Origin: Chryseobacterium oryctis
Lineage (GTDB): Bacteria > Bacteroidota > Bacteroidia > Flavobacteriales > Weeksellaceae
Assembly (NCBI RefSeq): GCF_025971925.1
Contig: NZ_JAPDHV010000002.1
Span: 430,003 to 494,002, forward strand
DNA length: 64,000 nt
Reading direction: 5' to 3'
Shown here: piece after piece, positions 6,324-16,458 of the stretch
Numbering within the stretch: position 1 is the stretch's first letter
Layout: the number at the start of each line of letters is the position of its first letter
Made by a program: the position numbers and the translations under genes
The notes under the pieces: model-generated
What the model saw: only the letters and a program-made list of their open reading frames with translations
What the model was told of the DNA's origin: nothing
Database searches by the model: none

Positions 6324-9300
6324 TTATGCCGGAATTTCTCCTTTATATAAGAAAGAAATGATTTCTTTATTCATTTTATCTACCATTTCACTGAATAAAT
6401 GGAAAGATTCTTGTTTGTAAATTACAAGTGGATCTTTTTGTTCGTAAACGGCTCCTTGTGAAGATCTTCTCAAGTCATCCATTTCACGAAGGTGAAGCTT
6501 CCAGTTTTCATCGATAATTGATAAAGTGATGTTCTTTTCAAAATCGTTGATTAAGCTTTCACATTGAGTTTCATAAGCTTCTTTAAGATCTGCAACAATA
6601 GTCATTGTTTTGTTACCATCCGTGAACGGAACCTGAATCATTTTAAACATTGAACCTTGATTTTGATATACATTCTCAATGATCGGGAACGATTTCTCTT
6701 TCAATAAGTTCAGTTTCATTTGATAGTCTTCCTGTGCTGCTTTAAATAAAATATTGGTAAGATCCTGAATGTTTTTATTCTTAAAGTCATTTTCAGAAAC
6801 AGGAGCTTCCATTGTGAAAGTTTTAATGATATCGTATTCGAAATCTTTATAGTTTCCTGTAGATTTTCCTTTAGCAACAATAGAATTGGCTACATCGAAA
6901 ATCATATTTGTGATATCGTACTTTAAGTGATCTCCAAATAGCGCATTTCTTCTTCTCTTATAGATAACGTCACGTTGCTTGTTCATTACATCATCGTATT
7001 CAAGAAGTCTTTTTCTGATACCAAAGTTATTTTCTTCAACTTTTTTCTGAGCTCTTTCGATAGATTTACTGATCATTGAATGCTGAATAACTTCACCTTC
7101 TTTATGACCCATTCTGTCCATCATTTTAGCAATTCTTTCAGAACCGAATAAACGCATTAGGTTATCTTCAAGAGATACATAGAATTGAGAACTTCCCGGG
7201 TCTCCCTGACGTCCCGCTCTACCTCTTAGCTGTCTGTCAACACGTCTGGAGTCGTGTCTTTCAGTACCGATAATTGCTAACCCCCCTGCTTCTTTTACTT
7301 CTTTTGTAAGCTTAATGTCGGTACCACGACCAGCCATGTTTGTAGCAATAGTAACTACTCCTGGCTGTCCTGCTCCTGCAACAATTTCAGCTTCTTTTTT
7401 GTGAAGTTTTGCGTTAAGAACCTGATGAGGTATTTTTCTTAATTGTAATGCTTTTGATAATAATTGGGAGATTTCAACTGAAGTAGTACCAACAAGTACA
7501 GGTCTTCCTGCAGCTGTTAACCTTTCAATCTCTTCAATTACGGCATTATATTTTTCTCTGTTGGTTTTATAAACTAAATCTTGTTTATCTTTTCTTAAAA
7601 TCGGACGGTTTGTAGGAATTACAACAACATCTAATTTATAGATTTGCCAAAGCTCTCCTGCTTCTGTCTCTGCTGTACCCGTCATCCCCGCAAGTTTGTT
7701 GTACATACGGAAATAGTTCTGAAGCGTAACAGTAGCAAAAGTTTGAGTTGCAGCCTCAATTTTTACATTTTCTTTAGCTTCGATCGCTTGGTGAAGACCG
7801 TCTGAATAACGTCTTCCTTCCATGATACGACCTGTCTGCTCGTCAACGATTTTTACTTCACCATCAATTACCACATATTCATCATCTTTTTCAAATAATG
7901 TATATGCTTTAAGCAATTGGCTCATCGTATGAACTCGTTCAGATTTTTCAGCAAAATCGCCGAAAAGTTTTTCTTTAGCTTCAAATTCCTCTTCTTTAGA
8001 TAAATTTTTAGCTTCCAGTTCTGCGATTTCAGTTCCAATATCCGGAAGAACGAAGAAATTAGGGTCAGAGTTTCCTTGAGACATGTATTCTACTCCTTTA
8101 TCTGTCAAGTCAACCTGATTGTTTTTTTCTTCGATTACAAAGTAAAGATCTTTATCTACAATCGGCATATCACGGTTGTTATCCTGCATATATTGAGCTT
8201 CAACTTTTTGAAGTAATGCACGATTTCCGCTTTCCGATAAGAATTTAATGAGTTGTCTGTTTTTAGGAAGACCTCTGTAAGCCTGAAGTAACTTAAATCC
8301 TCCTTCTTTCGTGTTTCCTGCTGCAATTAATTTTTTAGCTTCATTAAAAATAGCAGAAACGGTTTTCTTTTGCACTTCAACAATTCTGTCGACAGATGGT
8401 TTCAGAACATCAAATTCTTGTCTGTCTCCCTGCGGAACAGGACCTGAAATAATTAATGGAGTTCTTGCATCATCTACTAATACAGAATCAACCTCGTCAA
8501 CGATAGCAAAGTTTAATTCTCTTTGTACTAATTCTGAAGGTGAAGTTACCATGTTATCTCTCAAATAATCGAATCCAAATTCGTTATTTGTTCCGTAAGT
8601 GATATCTGAATTATATGCTTTTCTTCTTCCTTCCGAGTTGGGTTGGTGATTATCTATACAGTCGATAGACATACCATGGAATTGATATAATGGTCCCATC
8701 CAAGCGGAGTCTCTTTTTGCAAGATAGTCGTTCACCGTTACAACGTGAACACCTCTTCCAGGAAGTGCATTTAGGAAAATTGGTAAAGTTCCTACCAACG
8801 TTTTACCTTCACCGGTTGCCATTTCGGCAATTTTACCACTGTGAAGAATAACCCCACCGATGAACTGAACATCGTAATGTACCATATCCCAGTTTACTGG
8901 CGTTCCGGCAGCATCCCATGAGTTTTTCCAAACAGCAGTATCTCCTTGAATTTCTACAAAATCTTTTCCTGCTGCAGCTAATTGTCTGTCCCAATCAGAT
9001 GCTTTTACACGAATTTCTCCGTTTTGTGCCCATCTTCTTGCTGTTTCTTTTACTAATGCAAAAACTTCAGGAAGAATTTGGCTCAAAACTTTTTCTTCAA
9101 TTTCGTAAGATTCTTTTTTCAGAGACTCAATTTTCGAGAAAAGCGCTTCTTTTTCATCAACGTTTTTCGAATTTTTTATCTGCTCTTGTATCTGTTCTAT
9201 TTGAGCTGTGATTTTACTTGTTGCAGATTTAATATTTTCTTTAAACTCAACAGTTTTTTCTCTAAGACCATCATCCGACAATTGCTGAATGTTTGGTTCA

Positions 9301-9398
9301 ACAGCTTTGATTTTTGTTACAACTTTTTTTACTTCTTTTAGGTCCTGCGCTTTCTTGTCTCCCAAAAACCCTTTTAGAACTTTGTTTAAAAAACTCAT
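6324..9398 (-). CDS. secA: preprotein translocase ATPase SecA
   Basis: 1024 residues. It has the SecA N-terminus ([17 protein letters not shown]), an inserted coiled segment at about 50-110, Walker A ([10 protein letters not shown]), the DEAD-type box ([17 protein letters not shown]), helicase motifs [11 protein letters not shown] and the [12 protein letters not shown] segment, then the scaffold domain. It drives Sec-dependent export through SecYEG. The protein stops at FLYKGEIPA and has no C-terminal CxC zinc module, so SecB-type zinc-tail contacts are absent. It is a single-gene unit bounded by terminators. Confidence 0.98.
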   Translation of the reverse strand: MSFLNKVLKGFLGDKKAQDLKEVKKVVTKIKAVEPNIQQLSDDGLREKTVEFKENIKSATSKITAQIEQIQEQIKNSKNVDEKEALFSKIESLKKESYEIEEKVLSQILPEVFALVKETARRWAQNGEIRVKASDWDRQLAAAGKDFVEIQGDTAVWKNSWDAAGTPVNWDMVHYDVQFIGGVILHSGKIAEMATGEGKTLVGTLPIFLNALPGRGVHVVTVNDYLAKRDSAWMGPLYQFHGMSIDCIDNHQPNSEGRRKAYNSDITYGTNNEFGFDYLRDNMVTSPSELVQRELNFAIVDEVDSVLVDDARTPLIISGPVPQGDRQEFDVLKPSVDRIVEVQKKTVSAIFNEAKKLIAAGNTKEGGFKLLQAYRGLPKNRQLIKFLSESGNRALLQKVEAQYMQDNNRDMPIVDKDLYFVIEEKNNQVDLTDKGVEYMSQGNSDPNFFVLPDIGTEIAELEAKNLSKEEEFEAKEKLFGDFAEKSERVHTMSQLLKAYTLFEKDDEYVVIDGEVKIVDEQTGRIMEGRRYSDGLHQAIEAKENVKIEAATQTFATVTLQNYFRMYNKLAGMTGTAETEAGELWQIYKLDVVVIPTNRPILRKDKQDLVYKTNREKYNAVIEEIERLTAAGRPVLVGTTSVEISQLLSKALQLRKIPHQVLNAKLHKKEAEIVAGAGQPGVVTIATNMAGRGTDIKLTKEVKEAGGLAIIGTERHDSRRVDRQLRGRAGRQGDPGSSQFYVSLEDNLMRLFGSERIAKMMDRMGHKEGEVIQHSMISKSIERAQKKVEENNFGIRKRLLEYDDVMNKQRDVIYKRRRNALFGDHLKYDITNMIFDVANSIVAKGKSTGNYKDFEYDIIKTFTMEAPVSENDFKNKNIQDLTNILFKAAQEDYQMKLNLLKEKSFPIIENVYQNQGSMFKMIQVPFTDGNKTMTIVADLKEAYETQCESLINDFEKNITLSIIDENWKLHLREMDDLRRSSQGAVYEQKDPLVIYKQESFHLFSEMVDKMNKEIISFLYKGEIPA

Positions 9399-9472
9399 AA
9401 ATTTTTTGCTTTATGCTTAAAGATATGCCCTTTAAGCGTTTTTGTTAACACTTACGTGTAAAATTAATATTT

Positions 9473-9515
9473 AAAAAAAAGGAGATAAGCTCTAAGAAAT
9501 TACTTAAAGCTTATC
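9473..9515 (-). terminator. terminator of the DUF2795 gene
   Basis: GATAAGC (9484-9490) and GCTTATC (9509-9515) form the base of an imperfect longer stem. On the minus strand it is followed by a T run (A run 9473-9480). Confidence 0.7.
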
Positions 9516-9522
9516 ACTTTAA

Positions 9523-9744
9523 TTAATATTCGTCTTCGTTCCAAAGATAATCTTCGTCTGTTGGATAGTCACTCCAAATTTCATCAATTGCATCATAGAT
9601 TTCTCCTTCATCTTCAATCGCCTGAAGATTTTCTACTACTTCCATTGGTGCACCAGTTCTGATTGCATAATCAATAAGCTCTGCTTTTGTCATTGGCCAA
9701 GGTGCGTCACTTAAATATGAAGCTAATTCTAATGTCCAGTACAT
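9523..9744 (-). CDS. DUF2795 family small acidic protein
   Basis: 73 residues. The core TLELASYLSDAPWPMTKAELIDYAIRTGAP and the following VVENLQAIEDEGEIYDAIDEIW match the DUF2795 pattern (short helical domain with P-x-T-K-x-E-L). The C-terminus is very acidic (DYPTDEDYLWNEDEY). Function unknown; the protein is widespread and strongly conserved in Bacteroidota. It has its own promoter and terminator, so it is a monocistronic unit. Confidence 0.85.
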   Translation of the reverse strand: MYWTLELASYLSDAPWPMTKAELIDYAIRTGAPMEVVENLQAIEDEGEIYDAIDEIWSDYPTDEDYLWNEDEY

Positions 9745-9762
9745 AATTTTCTAATTTTTTTG

Positions 9763-9770
9763 CAAAAGTA
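9763..9770 (-). promoter_or_regulatory. -7 box of the DUF2795 gene
   Basis: TACTTTTG on the minus strand, a perfect TAnnTTTG element, 18 nt upstream of the ATG at 9744. No clear -33 TTG at the usual distance. Confidence 0.55.
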
Positions 9771-9887
9771 TAAAAATAGAGTATATTATACGCTTTTTTA
9801 TACCTGATTTTCAATTCTTTTTATTAATTTTTGTTCATTACTGCTTAATAGACTGTATTATAGCTGTGTCAGTAACTAAACTTGATG

Positions 9888-10910
9888 TCATTTTCTCAAA
9901 AACCATTCCACAAATTTTTTTATGCCATTTTGGAAGTTTGTGTCAGGTTTGTAGCCAATTAATATCTTAGCTTTTGTAATATCTGCATTGGTTTTTTGTA
10001 CATCTCCGGGCTGCATTGGCAGATTTTTTCGAATGGCAGATTTTCCTAAGGTATTTTCTATGGTAGAAAGCATTTCATTGAGATTAATGACTTGGCTTTC
10101 TCCAAGGTTGATGATTTCGTATACATCGGAATTTTGCTCTAAATAAATAATCGATTTTGTAATTCCGTCAATTATATCGTCAATATAGGTGTAATCTCTT
10201 GCGGTAGTTCCGTCTCCATAGAATGGAATTTCTTTACCGTCTGAAATGAGTTTTGTGAATTTATGTATAGCCAAATCAGGTCTTTGTCTGGGTCCGTAAA
10301 CTGTAAAGAACCTTAATTGAATCATGTCAACTTTATATAAATCATGATAAACATGACCTAAAATTTCCCCACATTTTTTTGTTGCAGCATAAGGAGAAAT
10401 CGGGTTGTCTACATTGTCGGTTTCAGCAAACGGGATTTTTTCATTATTTCCATATACGCTTGATGAAGAAGCACAAACGAATTTTTTGATATTGAAATCT
10501 TTGCATAGTTCCCACAAATTCATTGTTCCTCGAATATTCACTTCTTCATATTCCAGAGGCCTTTCTATAGAAGGACGTACTCCTGCAAGTGCGGCAAGAT
10601 GAATAATTAAATCAATTTTATGATTTCTAAATATTTCCTCAAGTCCTTTTTTATCACGAATATCTTGGTAATAAAGGGTGTAATTATCAGAGCGAGATAT
10701 TGAAATCAAATTTTGAATGTCGTTTTCTTTATCAGAGAACTCGAAATTCGAATTTTCACCAATTGACTCTAAAGTATTTTTAATTTTTATCTGATAACTA
10801 TAGAAATTATCAAAATTGTCAATATTTATGACAGAATGTCCTTTTTTTAATAATTGTTCTACCAAGTGAGAACCAATAAACCCGCTTCCTCCTGTTACAA
10901 GATAGTTCAT
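9888..10910 (-). CDS. NAD-dependent epimerase/dehydratase, UDP-glucuronate 4-epimerase-like
   Basis: 340 residues, an extended short-chain dehydrogenase. The NAD-binding GGSGFIGSHL is at 7-16, HLAALAGVRPS marks the substrate loop, SSSSVYG and SPYAATK carry the catalytic S and Y-x3-K, and RFFTVYGPRQRPD and RDYTYIDDI are typical of UDP-glucuronate 4-epimerases (CapI/WcvA-like). It probably supplies a uronic-acid sugar for surface polysaccharide. It is alone here, not in a capsule cluster, so its pathway is not shown by context. UDP-glucose 4-epimerase is the main alternative. Confidence 0.88.
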   Translation of the reverse strand: MNYLVTGGSGFIGSHLVEQLLKKGHSVINIDNFDNFYSYQIKIKNTLESIGENSNFEFSDKENDIQNLISISRSDNYTLYYQDIRDKKGLEEIFRNHKIDLIIHLAALAGVRPSIERPLEYEEVNIRGTMNLWELCKDFNIKKFVCASSSSVYGNNEKIPFAETDNVDNPISPYAATKKCGEILGHVYHDLYKVDMIQLRFFTVYGPRQRPDLAIHKFTKLISDGKEIPFYGDGTTARDYTYIDDIIDGITKSIIYLEQNSDVYEIINLGESQVINLNEMLSTIENTLGKSAIRKNLPMQPGDVQKTNADITKAKILIGYKPDTNFQNGIKKFVEWFLRK

Positions 10911-10929
10911 CTGTGATTTTTTCTTTGTG

Positions 10930-10937
10930 CAAAAATA
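10930..10937 (-). promoter_or_regulatory. -7 box of the epimerase gene
   Basis: TATTTTTG on the minus strand (perfect TAnnTTTG, followed by C), 19 nt upstream of the ATG at 10910. Confidence 0.5.
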
Positions 10938-10996
10938 TAAAATTTACTTTTTGAAAATATAATCATTAAATTTACTTAAAAAAGTAACATAATAAT

Positions 10997-11794
10997 ATGC
11001 AGTTTCAGGGGCAAATTTTAAAAATGACGAGCTTCAATGCGGAGCCTATACAATATTATCTCAATCTTTCCGGTGATTTAATTCATATGAATGAGTTGTT
11101 TGGAAAAGAATTAACTATTAAACATACAGGATATCAGTGTGTGAATTGTCAGGAAAACAAGCCTATTTATAGAATGGGGTTTTGTAAAAGCTGCTTTTTT
11201 GAGAGCCCTTACGCAAGTGACACAATTATTCGTCCTGAGCTTTCTACAGCACACCTTGGAATTGCAGAGCGCGATTTGGAAGTAGAAAAAGAAATTCAAC
11301 TACAACCGCATACAGTATATTTAGCATACACTGGAGATGTGAAAGTGGGGGTGACAAGAAACACTCAAATTCCCACAAGATGGATTGACCAAGGCGCTAC
11401 TTTTGCGTTGCCGATTGCTGTTACAGAAAACCGATATGAAGCAGGAATGATAGAAGTTGCGCTAAAAGAACATATACCGGATAAAACAAATTGGAGGAAA
11501 ATGCTTCAGGATGATTTGGAAGATGAAGTTGATTTGTCTGATTTTCAACAAAAAATAAAAGAATATTTTCCTGAAGATTTCAAAAAGTTTTACAGCGAAG
11601 GTGAAAATCTTTGGAAGTTTGATTATCCTTTTGAAAAACCGGAGAAAATAAATTCGTTTACATTGGATAAAAAGCCTGAATTCACAGGGAAATTAACGGG
11701 TATAAAAGGGCAGTATTTAAGTTTTGATAATAGTAATTTTATCAATATAAGAGGTCACGAAGGATATGTGATTGAGTTGGTTGTGAAAAATTAA
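10997..11794 (+). CDS. DUF2797 family protein with zinc ribbon
   Basis: 265 residues. Two cysteine pairs (CVNCQ and CKSCF) around residues 48-70 suggest a zinc ribbon. The block VYLAYTGDVKVGVTRNTQIP, followed by TRWIDQGA, is the DUF2797 signature; it recalls a GIY-YIG-like fold, though nuclease activity is not established. The remaining C-terminal part is acidic. It is transcribed away from the epimerase gene. 40 nt separate it from the AsmA-like gene, so the two may form an operon. Confidence 0.85.
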   Translation: MQFQGQILKMTSFNAEPIQYYLNLSGDLIHMNELFGKELTIKHTGYQCVNCQENKPIYRMGFCKSCFFESPYASDTIIRPELSTAHLGIAERDLEVEKEIQLQPHTVYLAYTGDVKVGVTRNTQIPTRWIDQGATFALPIAVTENRYEAGMIEVALKEHIPDKTNWRKMLQDDLEDEVDLSDFQQKIKEYFPEDFKKFYSEGENLWKFDYPFEKPEKINSFTLDKKPEFTGKLTGIKGQYLSFDNSNFINIRGHEGYVIELVVKN

Positions 11795-11834
11795 TCTTAT
11801 ATTTATTCAAGATTGATTAAACCAAATCACAAAA

Positions 11835-14483
11835 ATGAAAAAATGGGTTGAAAAATTACTTTTCGGTCTTGGGGTATTTTTTGCCGTTTTGTTATTGGCA
11901 AATTTTGGATTGAATATTTGGCTTAAAACCCAGCTTCCAAAGTATATTAAAGATAATACGGACTATAGGGTTTCTTATAAAACTTTGGATGTAGACTTAG
12001 GAACGGGAAATATTTTTTCCACGGGGATTTCTGTGAATTCTAAAACCCCTCAAAATAGTAATATTTTAGGTGTTCAGGGAACGATTGATACATTAAAAAT
12101 AAATCGATTTGGGATTTATGATGCTCTTTTTAATAAGAGGATAAGTTCATCAGATATATTGTTGGCAGGTCCCAATCTGAATATTATTCTTGCAAAACCG
12201 ACGGATAAAAAAAAAGGTAAAAAAGAAAACCCATTTTTATTTGAAAATATTAAAATTAGCAAGGGTAAAATCAATGTTTTCAGACATACAAAACAAAAAC
12301 TTTTATCTATTCAGCAACTAAATTTATCTGTTGAAAATCTTCAGATGGCAGACGAGTCGGAAGAAAATAAATTACCCATTGTTTTTGATAAATATGATAT
12401 TAAAGGGAAAGGGTTTTTCTTTCGAGTAAATAATGTTTACGCGTTAACAATCAATGAAATAAAGACCTCTAATCAACAGGTGAGAGTAGAAAATTTCAAT
12501 CTGATTCCATTGTTGAGTTTTGAACAGTTCAAAAGGTTTTATCCCCAAAAAGCAAAACTTTTTCAGTGTAATATTCCTGAAATGGAATTTAAAGATATAG
12601 CATTGAAGAAAAATCCTGTTTCTCTTTCTAAAGCAAGTTTCCAAAATCCTGTTCTCACAATTTACAATACGAATGTTGTTGCAGAGAAAAAGTCCACGAA
12701 GTTGTTAAATTATGAGATTAATTTGGATAATATTAATCTGAATAATGCAACAATTCAGGTTTTGAAACCGGATGGAAGTAATAGTTTATTTGCTAAAAAC
12801 TTTAAGCTAAATATTGATGAATTAAAATATAACAAAAAAACATCTGAAGAAGTTATTCCGTTTGGGTATAAAGACTTTCAGTTTTCGGGGAATAATATTT
12901 TGTATTCGAATCATCAGAATTTTGCAATTGGAAATATTGTTTTTAATCCTAAAAGAGGAGAGCTAAGGAATGTTTCTGTTACTCCCAATCAAAGTAATTT
13001 AGGAAGAAGATCTATCGGACTTAAGGTAAATCATGCAGTATTTAATATCAATACATTAGATTTTGCAAATAAGAAACTTAATCTTGATATCAAAGATGTC
13101 TTAGTTGATCATGCAAACGGAATTATAAAGATAGGAGACAGTGAGAAAAAAGTAAAAAAAACACCAAGAGAGAGTAGGATTGAGTTTGTTTTGGTGAGAA
13201 AGGTAACGCTTAAAAACTCAAATATTACGTATGATAAAGGTGGAGAGCCATTGGTTTTTAACGATTTGAATGCAACGTTAAACGATATTAAAATTGCTCC
13301 CAAACCGAATAACCTAGGGAATACAATTAATGTTAAAGATTATTTTCTAACAACTAAAAATTTCGTTTATAAAACTCAATTTTATAATTTAAGTGTTGGA
13401 CTTTTAAAATTAAACAAAAACAAGGCTCAGATTAATAATTTTGCAATGAAACCTCTTGTTTCGAGAGCTCAGTTTATCAAAATGATACCTGTTGAAAAGG
13501 ATTTGTATGATATTAAAGCCAATCAAATTATGGCGGAAGGAAATTGGGATTTATTTTCTCAAAATAAATTTATTCGAGCCTCAAATGTAACGATTCAATC
13601 TGCGGATGCGAATATTTTTAGGAGTAAAATACCTAAAGACGATCCCAAAGAAAAGCCTTTGTATTCCAGAATGTTGAGATCGATAAAAATTCCGATGCAA
13701 ATAAATAATCTGGATTTGAAAAATTCAGTTTTAGTGTACGAAGAAGATACTCCGGAAAGTGCAGGGCCAGGAAAACTTACGTTCAGCAATTTTAATATGA
13801 ATGTCAAAAATCTTAATTCTGCAAAAATGAAAGGAGAACCAACTCGTGTTGATATAAAGATTGATTGTTCGTTCATGAAACTTGCTCCGTTATCTGTAAA
13901 CTGGAATTTTGATGTAGCAAATCAAAATGATGTGTTTAATATTTCAGGTAAGGCAGTGAACCTTCCTGCGGAAGGAATTAACCCTTTTATTCGTCCGTAT
14001 CTTCATGTAACGGCAAAAGGAATGATTCAGGAGATGTTATTTAATTTTAAAGGAAATCCAACTAGTTTAGGCGGAACATTTAATCTTAAACATAAAGATT
14101 TAAAAGTTGCTATTCTAGACAAAAACAATCAGGAGAAAAAAGGAGTTCTTACGGCAATTGCCAACTTGGTTGTACGCTCAGATTCCGGAAATTTGCCTGA
14201 AGCGGTAGATGTAGAGGATGTGAAACGAGATCCTACAAAATCTTTTTTTAATCTTTTCTGGAAAGGGATTGAACAAGGCTTAAAGAAAACCCTGATTGGG
14301 ATAAATGTAGATAAAGCAAAAAAAACTGTTGATAATACGGTTTCAGCCGTAAAAGATGTAAAACAATCTGTAAAAGATTTGAAAAAGGAAATAAAAGGAG
14401 ATAAGGTATCTAAAGAAGAAAAACCTAAAAAGGGCTTTATGAAAGGGTGGTTTAAGAAAAAAGAAAAACCCGAAACAGAATAG
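11835..14483 (+). CDS. AsmA-like/DUF748-type envelope protein
   Basis: 882 residues. An N-terminal membrane anchor (LLFGLGVFFAVLLLANFGLNIWL, about 8-30) is followed by a long series of amphipathic beta segments with repeated N-L-K-N and S-x-I-x-Y patterns, and a basic lysine-rich C-terminus (KKGFMKGWFKKKEKPE). This is the build of AsmA-superfamily proteins, which form rod-like bridges in the periplasm that carry phospholipids toward the outer membrane. The subfamily is not certain. The stop codon lies inside its terminator hairpin. Confidence 0.75.
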   Translation: MKKWVEKLLFGLGVFFAVLLLANFGLNIWLKTQLPKYIKDNTDYRVSYKTLDVDLGTGNIFSTGISVNSKTPQNSNILGVQGTIDTLKINRFGIYDALFNKRISSSDILLAGPNLNIILAKPTDKKKGKKENPFLFENIKISKGKINVFRHTKQKLLSIQQLNLSVENLQMADESEENKLPIVFDKYDIKGKGFFFRVNNVYALTINEIKTSNQQVRVENFNLIPLLSFEQFKRFYPQKAKLFQCNIPEMEFKDIALKKNPVSLSKASFQNPVLTIYNTNVVAEKKSTKLLNYEINLDNINLNNATIQVLKPDGSNSLFAKNFKLNIDELKYNKKTSEEVIPFGYKDFQFSGNNILYSNHQNFAIGNIVFNPKRGELRNVSVTPNQSNLGRRSIGLKVNHAVFNINTLDFANKKLNLDIKDVLVDHANGIIKIGDSEKKVKKTPRESRIEFVLVRKVTLKNSNITYDKGGEPLVFNDLNATLNDIKIAPKPNNLGNTINVKDYFLTTKNFVYKTQFYNLSVGLLKLNKNKAQINNFAMKPLVSRAQFIKMIPVEKDLYDIKANQIMAEGNWDLFSQNKFIRASNVTIQSADANIFRSKIPKDDPKEKPLYSRMLRSIKIPMQINNLDLKNSVLVYEEDTPESAGPGKLTFSNFNMNVKNLNSAKMKGEPTRVDIKIDCSFMKLAPLSVNWNFDVANQNDVFNISGKAVNLPAEGINPFIRPYLHVTAKGMIQEMLFNFKGNPTSLGGTFNLKHKDLKVAILDKNNQEKKGVLTAIANLVVRSDSGNLPEAVDVEDVKRDPTKSFFNLFWKGIEQGLKKTLIGINVDKAKKTVDNTVSAVKDVKQSVKDLKKEIKGDKVSKEEKPKKGFMKGWFKKKEKPETE

Positions 14484-14490
14484 TTTCGGG
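14469..14490 (+). terminator. terminator of the AsmA-like gene
   Basis: CCCGAAAC (14469-14476) pairs with GTTTCGGG (14483-14490). The hairpin overlaps the last codons and stop of the gene. No strong T run follows. Confidence 0.55.
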
Positions 14491-14516
14491 AGTTCATTTA
14501 TACATTGAATTTTATT

Positions 14517-14867
14517 TTAAAAATTAAATTCTTCATTTTCGTGAATAGGAATGTTTCTCAGAAATTCATCGAATTTTTCTCCCGGATAATTGCTGTCTGC
14601 TCCATAAGAATCAATTATCATTCCTGTATTTTCGTTATTGTCTTTCAAAACATATAATACTGCACTGTCGTCAGGATTACTGTCGCCTTCAAAACGATAT
14701 GTTTTTAATATAATAAGGTCGGATGAGAGGTAGATTTTATCTGAATTTTCAAACTTCATTTCACCCTGCTCATTCATTCTAAACTCTTTATAGATACCTC
14801 TTTCTTTTAATTTTTCCATAACTTGGCTAAGCGTTGTCATTTTATCAGTATTTCCTGTGTTTTCCAT
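14517..14867 (-). CDS. conserved small cytoplasmic protein
   Basis: 116 residues without a signal or membrane segment. The middle part (KIYLSSDLIILKTYRFEGDSNPDDSAVLYVL followed by NTGMIIDSYGADSN; written here in pieces) matches a small Bacteroidota family often labelled phosphoribosylpyrophosphate synthetase in databases, although it is far too short and lacks the PRPP-binding motif of that enzyme. The true role is unknown. It is divergent from the small membrane protein at 15041, and the two share an intergenic region with a 10-bp inverted repeat. Confidence 0.75.
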   Translation of the reverse strand: MENTGNTDKMTTLSQVMEKLKERGIYKEFRMNEQGEMKFENSDKIYLSSDLIILKTYRFEGDSNPDDSAVLYVLKDNNENTGMIIDSYGADSNYPGEKFDEFLRNIPIHENEEFNF

Positions 14868-14966
14868 AATGATATTTTTCTTTTAAAGTACAATAATTAA
14901 ACCATTGATAATGAAATTGGAGTGTTTTGATGAATTATATTTTTTCCAATGATTGGCATTGATGTT

Positions 14967-14996
14967 AACACAATTTATAATATCAAAAATTGTGTT
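14967..14996. promoter_or_regulatory. inverted repeat, candidate operator between divergent genes
   Basis: AACACAATTT (14967-14976) and AAATTGTGTT (14987-14996) are perfect inverted copies 10 nt apart, i.e. two half-sites two helical turns apart. They lie between the divergent genes 14867 and 15041. The binding protein is unknown. Confidence 0.4.
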
Positions 14997-15040
14997 GGGT
15001 ATACTTTTTGCAATAGACATTTTAATAAATCAGACAAAGT

Positions 15041-15235
15041 ATGAAAAAAGAGGTTGGCATTTTACTGGCGGGAGGAGTTGGTCTTTTGGCGGTATTAGGC
15101 ATAATAGGAATTAAAAAAATATTACACAAAAAAGATAAAAAATATAGTGATACCTATTCAGACTATCACAGACACTTTGATGAAAAATACCACTACGATG
15201 AACATCACGGAGTGGAATTTTACGCGCTGAAGTAG
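15041..15235 (+). CDS. small single-pass membrane protein with histidine-rich tail
   Basis: 64 residues. One membrane helix (GILLAGGVGLLAVLGIIGI, about 6-24) is followed by a basic stretch (KKILHKKDKKYS) and a tail rich in H, Y and D (DYHRHFDEKYHYDEHHGVEF). No known family is recognised. The histidines could bind metal, which is inference. A hairpin terminator follows directly, supporting a real short gene. Confidence 0.65.
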   Translation: MKKEVGILLAGGVGLLAVLGIIGIKKILHKKDKKYSDTYSDYHRHFDEKYHYDEHHGVEFYALK

Positions 15236-15260
15236 TAAAAAAATATATTAAATTATGTTT

Positions 15261-15288
15261 AATCCAACGCTTTTGAAAGTGTTGGATT
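15261..15288 (+). terminator. terminator of the small membrane protein gene
   Basis: AATCCAACGCTTT (15261-15273) pairs with AAAGTGTTGGATT (15276-15288), with a G-T pair, followed by a T run. Confidence 0.85.
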
Positions 15289-15357
15289 TTTTTGTGGAAA
15301 ACTTTAATGTTAAAACTCATTATTTTCGGAAAATTACACTCTAATTTTACATCTGGG

Positions 15358-16404
15358 ATGGAACATGAAAACATCATAAAAGGTCAGGGAGCTCAGCGAA
15401 ATGTTATCAATCGTTTCGATAGGTATACTTATGAACCTGATGATGAGGATTTCGAAATTGTAAAGACTTCTTTTATCGAGGTTTTCCCTAAATCTATTGT
15501 AAATCGGGTGAAAAGCGAAGATTTACCAATGGAGTATTCCATGAATCCTTATCAGGGTTGTGAACATGGCTGTGCTTATTGCTTTGCAAGACCTACTCAT
15601 GAATATTGGGGATACAGTGCGGGAATTGATTTTGAAAGGAAAATTATGGTCAAAAAAAATGCACCGGAATTATTAGAGAAGTTTTTTCAAAAAAGAGGGT
15701 ATAAACCCGCTCCGATTTTACTTTCTGGAAATACAGACTGTTACCAACCTGCGGAACGACAATTTGAGATTACAAGAAAAATATTGCAGGTTTGTCTGGA
15801 TTACAGACATCCTGTCAGTATTCTTACAAAAAATGCTTTGGTTTTAAGAGATATAGATGTTTTGAAGCCGATGGCAGAGCAGAATTTAGTGTCTGTTTCT
15901 TTAAGTATTCCTACAATCAATGAAGATTTACGAAGGAAGATGGAGCCGAGAACAAGTTCCGCAAAAAATAAGTTGAAGGCTATTGAAGTTCTTTCAGAAA
16001 ACGGCATACCTGTGAATGTTATGATTGCGCCAATTATTCCGGGACTGAACAGTGATGAGCCTTTGAGTATTTTAAAAACAATTTCGGAAGCCGGGGCTCA
16101 AAGTTTCGGGTATACTTTGGTGAGATTAAATGATACTGTAGAACCTGTTTTCGTGAAATGGATAGAGACCTGTTATCCTGATAAAGCTCAAAAAGTTTTA
16201 AACTTAATACGTTCTATGAGAGGTGGTAAATTAGGTGAAAAAAAAGACTTTGATAGACAAAAAGGAGAAGGTAATATTGCTGAGATGATTCATAATACAT
16301 TTAAAATAGGTAGAAAAAAATTCTTTGATGGGAAAGAGTTTCCAAAATTATCTATTGAAAACTTTACGGGAACGAAAGCTCAACAATTAAGATTGTTTGA
16401 TTAA
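15358..16404 (+). CDS. PA0069-type radical SAM protein
   Basis: 348 residues from the ATG at 15358; an earlier in-frame GTG (15292) sits in the preceding terminator and is rejected. The cluster motif is CEHGCAYCFAR (CxxxCxxC) after the block MEYSMNPYQG, and HEYWGYSAG and LLSGNTDCYQPAER follow as in the PA0069/SplB-like family. The [4Fe-4S] cluster and SAM binding are expected; the substrate is unknown. The C-terminus lacks an extra cluster domain. It converges with the orphan peptide gene, sharing a terminator. Confidence 0.92.
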   Translation: MEHENIIKGQGAQRNVINRFDRYTYEPDDEDFEIVKTSFIEVFPKSIVNRVKSEDLPMEYSMNPYQGCEHGCAYCFARPTHEYWGYSAGIDFERKIMVKKNAPELLEKFFQKRGYKPAPILLSGNTDCYQPAERQFEITRKILQVCLDYRHPVSILTKNALVLRDIDVLKPMAEQNLVSVSLSIPTINEDLRRKMEPRTSSAKNKLKAIEVLSENGIPVNVMIAPIIPGLNSDEPLSILKTISEAGAQSFGYTLVRLNDTVEPVFVKWIETCYPDKAQKVLNLIRSMRGGKLGEKKDFDRQKGEGNIAEMIHNTFKIGRKKFFDGKEFPKLSIENFTGTKAQQLRLFD

Positions 16405-16410
16405 ATTAAA

Positions 16411-16435
16411 AAACCGCTCCAAAAGGAACGGTCTC
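16411..16435. terminator. bidirectional terminator
   Basis: Imperfect stem AAACCG-CTCC / GGAA-CGGTC between the convergent radical SAM gene and the bacteriocin-like peptide gene. Confidence 0.5.
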
Positions 16436-16458
16436 TAATCAATATGATTGATAATTTT

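Noticed and set aside
15000..15010. TACTTTTTG-like boxes (also near 40594) as further promoters
   Set aside because: They have one extra T compared with TAnnTTTG and no -33 partner, so they were not called.
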